Source of the DNA: an uncultured Opitutia bacterium
Lineage (GTDB): Bacteria; Verrucomicrobiota; Verrucomicrobiia; Opitutales; UBA953
DNA length: 7,094 nt
NCBI GenBank assembly: GCA_903879465.1
Contig: CAIRLQ010000046.1
Span: 1 to 7,094, forward strand
Direction: 5' to 3'
The position numbers were made by a program, and so were the translations under genes. Shown here in pieces: positions 1 through 4,530 of the stretch. The notes under the pieces were generated by a model. The model searched no databases. It saw only the letters and a list, made by a program, of their open reading frames with translations, and was not told where the DNA came from. Each line of letters opens with the position of its first letter. Within the stretch, counting starts at the first letter, position 1.

Positions 1-354
1 CCGCACGCCGGCGAAGGCGGCCTACTCGGCAAGGAAGACGAAGCAGTCATCCGACCCACGGTGCAAACCCTCCGCGCTGAAGGGCATGATGTCAGCGGCC
101 CGCTGCCGGGGGACACGGTCTTTCATCGACATCTGCTAGGCGAATTTGACGCGGTCGCTGCGATTTATCACGACCAAGGCCTCGCACCCCTGAAATCGGT
201 AGATTTCTCGACTTCGGCCAACCTCAGTCTCGGGCTGAAGTACTTACGCACGAGCCCCGACCACGGCACCGCTTACGACATCGCCGGCCTTGGCAAGGCG
301 GACCGCGGCAGCTTCGATGCGGCGATGAGCCTCGCGCGAAAACTCTCGGAGTGA
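1..354 (+). CDS. pdxA: 4-hydroxythreonine-4-phosphate dehydrogenase PdxA, C-terminal part (5' end outside window)
   Basis: PdxA oxidises 4-phosphohydroxy-L-threonine with NAD+, followed by decarboxylation to 3-amino-2-oxopropyl phosphate, in the cytosolic DXP-dependent route to pyridoxal phosphate (vitamin B6). The reading frame is open from base 1 and ends at TGA 352-354, giving 117 residues, so about 210 residues of a typical ~330-residue PdxA lie upstream. Visible family motifs, in order, are PHAGEGGLLG (the His of NPHAGE is a known metal ligand), GPLPGDTVF, IYHDQGLAPLK (second metal-ligand His) and RTSPDHGTAYDIAG near the C-terminus. All key residues in this half are intact. The stop overlaps the start of the next gene by one base (TGATG), or by four if the GTG just before it is used, which suggests translational coupling and a shared transcript. 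Confidence 0.95.
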   Translation, partial: PHAGEGGLLGKEDEAVIRPTVQTLRAEGHDVSGPLPGDTVFHRHLLGEFDAVAAIYHDQGLAPLKSVDFSTSANLSLGLKYLRTSPDHGTAYDIAGLGKADRGSFDAAMSLARKLSE

Positions 355-1148
355 TGCGCCTACTATTCGTCTGGTTTCTTTCGCTAAGTGCGCTCGAATC
401 GGCCGAGAACCGCATAGCCAGTTTTAGCCCAGGTGCGACGCAAACCCTGCTCGACCTCGGATGCTCCGCGGAAATCGTGGCGGCCACACGGTGGTGCCCG
501 TTGCCCAAGAACCATCCCGCCTCACGTGCCTGCGACGTCTTTCAACCCGACCTCGAAAATCTCCTGCTCACAAAACCGTCGCTCGTGATTCTGCCGCGCA
601 TGGCCAATCCACTCTGGGCCGATAAATGTGCGAAGGCCGGACTGCGCACCCTCGTGCTACATCCGGAGTCCGCTACATCCTGCAGCCAAGACATCCTGCG
701 ATTGGGCGAAGCGACCGGCAGAACGGAAGTAGCCCAGAAATACTTCACGCTCCTGAAGCGACGACCAACCGCCCCGAGCAAGAAGATCATCATCGTCTGG
801 GACGGCACTATGGCAGGGCCGGAAAGTTACCTCGCCGAACCCCTGGCAGTCGCTGGATTCATTTCGGCCTTACCCCAAGGGAGTTGGGTAAAGTTTGACT
901 GGGAGCTACTTGCCGCGGCCAAGCCAGACGCCGTCCTCTGGATTCAAAACGGTGGAGCTAATAGCCCCATCTCGGCAAACCCCGAAAAAATGGAGGAAAT
1001 GTCCAAAGTCCCCTCCATCAAGGACCTGCCCTGTTTAAAAAGTCGCCGCATTTACCAAAGCACGAATGGGAGCAACTGGTTGCCTGGTAGTGGTTTAACA
1101 AAAGTTTTGCCAGATTTGTCACAGGTTCAAAAAACCCTCGGACCCTAG
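354..1148 (+). CDS. Exported ABC-type solute-binding protein, Fe3+-siderophore/cobalamin (BtuF-like) family
   Basis: The N-terminus (MRLLFVWFLSLSALESA, then E18-N19) looks like a Sec signal peptide cleaved near residue 17; there is no lipobox Cys, so the protein is probably free in the periplasm. The mature part begins like the helical-backbone class III binding proteins: RIASFSPGATQTLLDLG matches the BtuF-type opening in which the first beta strand and helix frame the ligand cleft. It continues with CDVFQPDLENLLLTKPSLVIL (residues 60-80), the usual 'lies at this residue, I cannot know' second strand region, and WELLAAAKPDAVLW in the C-terminal lobe. At 264 residues it is normal length. The family captures corrinoids, haem or Fe-chelates for an ABC importer; the ligand cannot be read from sequence. 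No permease or ATPase gene is visible here, so it may be a solitary binding protein or serve a transporter encoded elsewhere. Six cysteines in the mature chain could form disulfides. ATG 354 was chosen over GTG 351; the two differ by one Met. Neither has a well-spaced ribosome-binding site, consistent with coupling to pdxA. Confidence 0.78.
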   Translation: MRLLFVWFLSLSALESAENRIASFSPGATQTLLDLGCSAEIVAATRWCPLPKNHPASRACDVFQPDLENLLLTKPSLVILPRMANPLWADKCAKAGLRTLVLHPESATSCSQDILRLGEATGRTEVAQKYFTLLKRRPTAPSKKIIIVWDGTMAGPESYLAEPLAVAGFISALPQGSWVKFDWELLAAAKPDAVLWIQNGGANSPISANPEKMEEMSKVPSIKDLPCLKSRRIYQSTNGSNWLPGSGLTKVLPDLSQVQKTLGP

Positions 1149-1181
1149 GGTGAATCAGTCACCGGAACACCACTGGCCCGA

Positions 1182-1214
1182 TTGACAGCCGCAGGTTTAC
1201 CGAGAAGATATATT
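1182..1214 (+). promoter_or_regulatory. Possible sigma70-type promoter for the CPC-repeat gene
   Basis: A perfect -35 hexamer TTGACA lies at 1182-1187 in the 71-bp gap after the binding-protein gene. The best-scoring -10 is TATATT at 1209-1214 (5 of 6 matches), but its 21-bp spacer is longer than usual. GATATA at 1207-1212 has a 19-bp spacer and matches less well. Either choice would place the transcription start within a few bases of the ATG at 1220, so the mRNA could be leaderless or nearly so. This is inferred from hexamer matches only. Confidence 0.38.
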
Positions 1215-1219
1215 TCACC

Positions 1220-1483
1220 ATGAACTCCAAGTTCCTCAAACTCCTCGCCCTCACCGCTGGCATCCTCGCCCTCTCGGCCGCTTTCGTCAGCGCCGAAGAA
1301 AAGAAGGAAGATGGCAAGTGCCCCTGCGAAAAGGAAAAACCCAAGGCCATCGTCGCCGAAGAACCTAAGAAAGACGACGGTAAGTGCCCTTGCGAGAAAG
1401 AGAAGCCCAAGGCCATCGTCGCCGTGGATGAGCCGGCTAAAGAAGGCAAGTGCCCCTGCGAGAAGGAAAAGCCCAAGGCCTAA
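1220..1483 (+). CDS. Small exported Lys/Glu-rich protein with three CPC-containing repeats, function unknown
   Basis: I do not recognise this 87-residue protein as a named family. Residues 1-25 form a clear Sec signal peptide: a Lys-containing n-region, a hydrophobic core and SAAFVSA before EEKKED. There is no Cys at the cleavage site, so it is not a lipoprotein. The mature ~62 residues consist almost wholly of three copies of the core GKCPCEKEKPKA (residues 32-43, 54-65, 76-87), spaced exactly 22 residues apart and joined by acidic/Pro linkers (IVAEEPKKDD and IVAVDEPAKE). The last copy ends the protein. Each core carries a Cys-Pro-Cys pair, six cysteines in all, in a highly charged and probably disordered context. 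That could mean metal binding or redox/disulfide chemistry, but this is inference. The three DNA copies differ only at synonymous positions, which supports real coding and selection on the peptide. The gene has its own possible promoter and a strong terminator, so it is probably monocistronic. There is only a weak GAGAAG, 12 nt before the ATG, as ribosome-binding site. Confidence 0.85.
   Translation: MNSKFLKLLALTAGILALSAAFVSAEEKKEDGKCPCEKEKPKAIVAEEPKKDDGKCPCEKEKPKAIVAVDEPAKEGKCPCEKEKPKA
1313..1480 (+). repeat. Three tandem 66-bp in-frame repeats encoding GKCPCEKEKPKA cores
   Basis: The 36-bp cores start at 1313, 1379 and 1445, exactly 66 bp apart. Each encodes the same 12 residues. Copies 1 and 2 differ at six third-codon positions, copies 2 and 3 at four, and copies 1 and 3 at two; none of the differences changes an amino acid. 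The 30-bp linkers between cores are less conserved but keep the pattern IVA, then acidic residues and EP. This is an internal protein repeat, not a CRISPR array. Confidence 0.93.
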
Positions 1484-1501
1484 GCAAGGCTTCAGGCGAT
1501 C

Positions 1502-1531
1502 AAAGGACGAACCACCCGGTTCGTCCTTTTT
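1502..1531 (+). terminator. Strong Rho-independent terminator of the CPC-repeat gene
   Basis: A perfect 12-bp stem pairs 1502-1513 (AAAGGACGAACC) with 1518-1529 across a four-base loop ACCC, and the T-run TTTTT covers 1527-1531, followed by ATT. It starts 18 bp after the stop of the repeat gene. It also sits just beyond the stop of the convergent phosphatase gene at 1538. On that strand the trailing run is only TTT, so termination there may be weaker. Confidence 0.9.
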
Positions 1532-1537
1532 ATTGGG

Positions 1538-2086
1538 CTAGAACTTCAATCCCAGCTCGGCACGGACAAACTCAGGGAAGTCCGCATGGATAGCAAAGCC
1601 CTGCTGGGCCGCCTGCAAAAGGTCTTCGGGCCTCGCAGCACCGCTACGCATCGCACCGGAACGGATGCCGGCATTGAAGCCCGCTTCCCAATCCGAAATC
1701 CGGTCGCCCGTCATCCACGAGCGGGCAGGGTCGATGCCGTATTGAGCGATTTTCTCTAAAATAAAGCGCGGGCTGGGCTTACGATAAAGGGAAGGCTCAT
1801 CCGGTCGCTCCGGTGCGGCTTTGATTTCCAAAATTCCCGGCGACGGTAAATCCAGAAGCTCCAGCATCCGCCGATTACAGGCTTCATACTGCTCCCAAGT
1901 AAAGATTCCGCGATTAATGCCGCTCTGATTGGTCAGGATGAAAAGCAGATAACCTTCGCGCAGGCAGGCGCGCAATGCCTCCTTAACCCCAGGAATTAGT
2001 TCAATCTGGTCCTCCCGGCAGGTGTGATGGTGGTCGCGGATCAGATTGCCGTCGCGATCGAGAAATAAGGCTGGGGGGCCAGACAT
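1538..2086 (-). CDS. gmhB: HAD-IIIA phosphatase, GmhB/HisB-N type (probable D,D-heptose 1,7-bisphosphate 7-phosphatase)
   Basis: GmhB removes the 7-phosphate of D-glycero-D-manno-heptose 1,7-bisphosphate in cytosolic synthesis of the ADP-heptose used for LPS core. The 182-residue length is typical. HAD motifs are complete: motif I LFLDRDGN (nucleophile D10, acid/base D12), motif II LTNQSG (T52, N53), motif III Lys in YRKPSP (K103) and motif IV TGDRISDWEAG (D128, D132). INRGIFTWEQY after motif II is characteristic of GmhB and HisB-N enzymes. However, the zinc loop that in E. coli GmhB holds Cys/His ligands before the RKP motif is here AAPERPDEPSLYRKP, with no Cys or His, so zinc binding is probably lost. 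The start was set at ATG 2086-2084 because the family begins a few residues before the DxD motif. The frame stays open upstream to 2332, but that stretch is antisense to rpmF and has no family resemblance. Another HAD-IIIA sugar phosphatase specificity is possible. Confidence 0.82.
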   Translation of the reverse strand: MSGPPALFLDRDGNLIRDHHHTCREDQIELIPGVKEALRACLREGYLLFILTNQSGINRGIFTWEQYEACNRRMLELLDLPSPGILEIKAAPERPDEPSLYRKPSPRFILEKIAQYGIDPARSWMTGDRISDWEAGFNAGIRSGAMRSGAARPEDLLQAAQQGFAIHADFPEFVRAELGLKF

Positions 2087-2137
2087 GGCCCTAACCAAAC
2101 AAACATGCCCACAATCGCAAGGTAATGGAAAGGGGGC

Positions 2138-2165
2138 TTGACCGAGGGGGCGGGAGGGGTAGAAC
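2138..2165 (+). promoter_or_regulatory. Possible promoter of the rpmF-plsX-fabH operon, with G-tracts in the spacer
   Basis: TTGACC at 2138-2143 (5 of 6 to the -35 consensus) and TAGAAC at 2160-2165 (4 of 6 to the -10) are separated by 16 bp in the 103-bp divergent gap between the phosphatase gene and rpmF. They would start transcription near 2172, about 18 nt before the rpmF ATG. The spacer is almost purely guanine tracts (GGGGG 2146-2150, GGG 2152-2154, GGGG 2156-2159), with another GGGGG at 2132-2136 just before the -35. No clear promoter for the divergent phosphatase gene was seen. Confidence 0.42.
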
Positions 2166-2189
2166 CGACCCTCATCCCAGCGTAGAACC

Positions 2190-2369
2190 ATGGCCAACCC
2201 GAAACGCAAACAGTCCAAACGCCGCAGCCGACTCCGTCGCGGTGCCAACCAGTTCCGCGCCCCCAAGCTCGTCAAGGACGCCGAATCCGGCGCCCTCCGC
2301 CGTTCCCACCGCGTCGACCCCACCACGGGCAAGTACCGCGGTCGTCAGGTTCTCGACACCGGAGCTTAA
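2190..2369 (+). CDS. rpmF: 50S ribosomal protein L32 (bL32)
   Basis: This encodes 59 residues, the usual size for bL32, a small basic protein of the large ribosomal subunit. It begins MANPKRKQSKRRSRLRRGAN and shows the family pattern: an N-terminal P-K-x-K-x-S-K-x-R-x-x-x-R-R tail, a central LVKDAESGALRRSHRV and a C-terminal TGKYRGRQVL (compare GYYRGRKVI in E. coli). It has no cysteines, so it is the zinc-free form. The start codon ATG at 2190 follows CGTAGAACC with no Shine-Dalgarno motif. Its position directly before plsX and fabH is the classic conserved order in many bacteria. The stop codon lies in the loop of a GC-rich hairpin. Confidence 0.95.
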   Translation: MANPKRKQSKRRSRLRRGANQFRAPKLVKDAESGALRRSHRVDPTTGKYRGRQVLDTGA

Positions 2370-2391
2370 GCTCCGACCCGGGCTCAGCCCG
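2360..2391 (+). promoter_or_regulatory. Two tandem RNA hairpins filling the rpmF-plsX junction
   Basis: The first is a perfect 16-bp palindrome at 2360-2375 (CGGAGCTTAAGCTCCG) that can fold as a 6-bp GC-rich stem with a TTAA loop containing the rpmF stop codon (2367-2369). The second, at 2379-2391, is CGGGC-TCA-GCCCG, a 5-bp GC stem with a 3-nt loop. It ends five bases before the plsX ATG at 2397, where a ribosome-binding site would normally sit. Neither is followed by a T-run, so they are not intrinsic terminators. A role in mRNA processing, 3'-end protection of rpmF or control of plsX translation is inference. Confidence 0.55.
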
Positions 2392-2396
2392 AACTC

Positions 2397-3467
2397 ATGA
2401 GCGAAGCCACTCCGAAGAAAGGCCACCGTATCGCCCTAGATTGCATGGGCGGCGACCTTGGCCCTTCGGAAGCGGTTGCCGCCGCTGCCTTGGCCTTCAA
2501 GGAAGGTGTCATTGGCCCAGAAGACACCCTGGTGCTCGTCGGGCATGAGGACAACTTGCGCATGTTGGCCATCGAACACCGGGCACTTAAATCCCCTCGG
2601 GTCATTTTCAAGCATGCCGCTAGCATCGTTGGTCCGGATGACGCCGCGATGACGGTGCTTAAGTCAAAGCGCGATTCCTCGATGGTCGTTGCCTTGGAAA
2701 TGCTTAAGGCCGGCGAAGTCGATGCCGTGGTCTCCACTGGCAACACCAAGGCGCTGGTCGCCGCCGGCACAATCAAGGTGCGCCCGATGGAAGGCGCTGA
2801 GCGGCCCGCATTGGCGGCCATCATGCCGCGCCGCGAAGGGCATTTCATCATGCTCGACGTGGGTGCTAACCCAGAGGCCACCCCGACTCAACTCGTACAC
2901 AATGCCGTCCTCGGCGCCATCTACGCGCAGAGTGCGCTGGGCATCGCCAACCCTCGGGTCGGCCTGCTCACCGTGGGCACGGAAGAAGGCAAAGGCGGCC
3001 CCCGCATCAACCGCACCCACGCCCTGCTTAAGGCCATGGGAGATCGAATCAATTATATCGGACCCGTCGAAGGCTTCGACGTCTTCGGCGACGCCTGTGA
3101 CGTCGTCGTCACCGACGGCTTCACGGGCAACGTGATTCTCAAGACCTTAGAAGGTCTCGTCTACATGCTGCGCGACCTGGTCGGCAGCAAAGTAAAGCGT
3201 AACCCGGTATATCTCGCGGGCGGTATCGCGATGTTCCCTTTGCTGAGGGACCTTAAGGGTAAACTTAAACCCGAGCGCTACGGCGGAGCCCCGCTTCTCG
3301 GACTCACCGGACTTGTCATGAAAGCCCATGGTTCCAGCAACCGCCAAGGCATCACCAGCGCCATCCGGCTGGGACTCGAAGCCCTCGGACACGGTGCAGG
3401 CGGACGCATGCTAACCGCTTTAGCCGAGGCGAATGCGGTGATTTCGGCCACCCCCGAGGAGGCCTGA
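2397..3467 (+). CDS. plsX: Phosphate acyltransferase PlsX (acyl-ACP:phosphate transacylase)
   Basis: PlsX converts acyl-ACP and phosphate to acyl-phosphate, the donor used by PlsY to acylate glycerol-3-phosphate in phospholipid synthesis; it acts as a peripheral enzyme at the inner membrane. At 356 residues it is full length. Signature motifs are IALDCMGGDLGP (12-23), VVSTGNTKALVAAG (111-124), ERPALAAIMP (135-144), LDVGANPEATPTQLVHNA (153-170), LLTVGTEEGKGGPRIN (190-205), VVTDGFTGNVILKTLEG (237-253) and the C-terminal YGGAPLLGLTGLVMKAHG (295-312). The start at ATG 2397 gives a ten-residue lead (MSEATPKKGH) before the conserved RIALD; it has no Shine-Dalgarno and follows a hairpin. The gene carries four in-frame CTTAAG Leu-Lys codon pairs. 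It sits between rpmF and fabH, as in many bacteria, so phospholipid entry and fatty-acid initiation are co-expressed. Confidence 0.97.
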   Translation: MSEATPKKGHRIALDCMGGDLGPSEAVAAAALAFKEGVIGPEDTLVLVGHEDNLRMLAIEHRALKSPRVIFKHAASIVGPDDAAMTVLKSKRDSSMVVALEMLKAGEVDAVVSTGNTKALVAAGTIKVRPMEGAERPALAAIMPRREGHFIMLDVGANPEATPTQLVHNAVLGAIYAQSALGIANPRVGLLTVGTEEGKGGPRINRTHALLKAMGDRINYIGPVEGFDVFGDACDVVVTDGFTGNVILKTLEGLVYMLRDLVGSKVKRNPVYLAGGIAMFPLLRDLKGKLKPERYGGAPLLGLTGLVMKAHGSSNRQGITSAIRLGLEALGHGAGGRMLTALAEANAVISATPEEA

Positions 3468-3469
3468 GG
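3456..3469 (+). promoter_or_regulatory. Shine-Dalgarno-like sequences at the plsX-fabH junction that bear on the fabH start
   Basis: GAGGAGG at 3456-3462 and GAGG at 3466-3469 are the only good anti-SD matches seen near a gene start in this window. They sit 12 and 5 nt before a GTG at 3475 that is in frame with fabH. The ATG that fits the FabH family (3517) lies over 45 nt downstream, with no SD of its own. The motifs therefore favour the GTG, while homology favours the ATG. Confidence 0.45.
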
Positions 3470-3516
3470 TTTTAGTGTTCCCTTCCCCCCTTCTCGGGGC
3501 TTACCTCACGGCATCG

Positions 3517-4530
3517 ATGAGCAGCGCTGAGCTTTCAGTCTTCATTAGAGCCATCGGAGTGCACGCTCCGGACCGCAAACTCACCAACGCCGAGCTTTCG
3601 AAGATGGTCGATACCTCCGACGAGTGGATCAAGACCCGGTCAGGCATCTCCGAGCGACGTATCGCCGCTGCAAACGAAAACCCTTCGGACATGGGCGCCA
3701 AGGCGGCCGCGATCGCCCTCGGCCGCGCAGGGCTGACCGCCGCAGACATCGACCTGCTCATCGTGGCCACGATGACGCCAGACGTCCCGTTCCCCTCCAC
3801 CGCTTGCCTCCTTCAGGCCAAACTCGGCCTTCGCCGGGACATCCCCTGCTTCGACATCTCGGCCGCCTGCTCGGGCTTCGTCTACGCACTCCAGGTTGCC
3901 ACCGACATGATGCGCTCCGGGCGCTATCGGCGGGCGCTCGTCATCGGGGCGGAAAAACTTTCCAGCGTCGTCGACTGGACTGACCGCACGACCTGCGTGC
4001 TCTTCGGCGACGGCGCCGGGGCCGTCATCCTCGAGACAACCCCGACAGCGAACGTCGGAATCCTGGGAAATCTCCTCGGTGCCGACGGCAATAATGCCGA
4101 GCTTCTCCATTGCGTCGCCGGCGGCTCGGCGTCGCCCGCCACGCCGGATTCTATCAGCGCAGGCAAACACTTCCTGCGCATGAACGGCAAGGAGGTCTTC
4201 CGCCACGCGGTCCGCGTGATGGCTGAATCCTGCGAACGCGTGCTCGCTCAGTGCAATGTTGCCTCGGACCAGGTGGCTTGGTTTATCCCGCACCAAGCGA
4301 ATATTCGCATCCTTGAAGCCGTCGCCAGCCAGCTCAATGTGGGCATGGAGCGATTCCCCTTCAATTTAGACCGCTACGGTAACACTTCCGCAGCCTCCAT
4401 TCCACTCGCGCTTGAAGAAGCCTGGCGCGATGGTAAGATTAAACACGGCGACCTCGTCCTAATCGTCGCCTTCGGCTCCGGTCTGACCTGGGGCGCTACC
4501 CTCCTTCGCTGGCATGAACCTTCTCGCTAA
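3517..4530 (+). CDS. fabH: 3-oxoacyl-ACP synthase III FabH (beta-ketoacyl-ACP synthase III)
   Basis: FabH condenses a starter acyl-CoA (usually acetyl-CoA) with malonyl-ACP to begin type II fatty-acid synthesis in the cytosol. Counting from ATG 3517 the protein has 337 residues, a little longer than the ~317 of E. coli FabH. The thiolase-fold catalytic triad is complete: C118 in DISAACSGFVYAL, H259 in FIPHQANIRIL and N289 in DRYGNTSAASIPLA. Other signatures are KLTNAELSKMVDTSDEWIKTR (21-41, with RSGI after it), FPSTACLLQ (92-100), LFGDGAGAVIL (162-172) and the C-terminal AFGSGLTWGATLLRW. ATG 3517 was chosen because it puts the usual eight or so residues before the first strand. An in-frame GTG at 3475 would add 14 residues (MFPSPLLGAYLTAS) and has better Shine-Dalgarno support. 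The 3' end overlaps the next gene by 17 nt. Confidence 0.95.
   Translation: MSSAELSVFIRAIGVHAPDRKLTNAELSKMVDTSDEWIKTRSGISERRIAAANENPSDMGAKAAAIALGRAGLTAADIDLLIVATMTPDVPFPSTACLLQAKLGLRRDIPCFDISAACSGFVYALQVATDMMRSGRYRRALVIGAEKLSSVVDWTDRTTCVLFGDGAGAVILETTPTANVGILGNLLGADGNNAELLHCVAGGSASPATPDSISAGKHFLRMNGKEVFRHAVRVMAESCERVLAQCNVASDQVAWFIPHQANIRILEAVASQLNVGMERFPFNLDRYGNTSAASIPLALEEAWRDGKIKHGDLVLIVAFGSGLTWGATLLRWHEPSR

Noticed and set aside
139..180. Possible frameshift or damage in the truncated pdxA
   Set aside because: The frame is continuous from base 1 to the stop and all C-terminal PdxA motifs are intact; the gene is cut only by the window edge.
1159..1476. Minus-strand open frame antisense to the CPC-repeat gene, itself showing repeats such as GFSFSQGHLPS
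   Set aside because: Its repeats are the mirror of the 66-bp repeats on the + strand. The base changes between copies are silent in the + frame, the + frame has a proper signal peptide, promoter and terminator, and the minus product has no recognisable features.
1313..1480. Regular 66-bp repeats considered as a CRISPR-like array
   Set aside because: The repeats are in frame, encode protein, have related rather than unique linkers, and number only three; no cas gene is nearby.
2087..2332. 82-codon N-terminal extension of the minus-strand phosphatase frame
   Set aside because: It runs antisense to the promoter region and rpmF, is Arg-rich as expected for the complement of rpmF, and the HAD family begins just before the DxD motif at ATG 2086.
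2379..2391. Hairpin before plsX considered as an rpmF terminator
   Set aside because: There is no T-run after it and only five bases remain before the plsX ATG, so intrinsic termination is unlikely.
2125..2400. 91-codon + strand frame overlapping rpmF
   Set aside because: It is a frame-shifted reading of rpmF, Pro/Ser-rich as expected for GC-rich DNA, and the rpmF frame gives a clear L32 protein.
3640..4296. 218-codon minus-strand frame inside fabH
   Set aside because: The fabH frame is fully supported by catalytic motifs; the antisense product is His/Arg/Asp-rich with no domain I recognise, typical of a shadow frame in GC-rich DNA.
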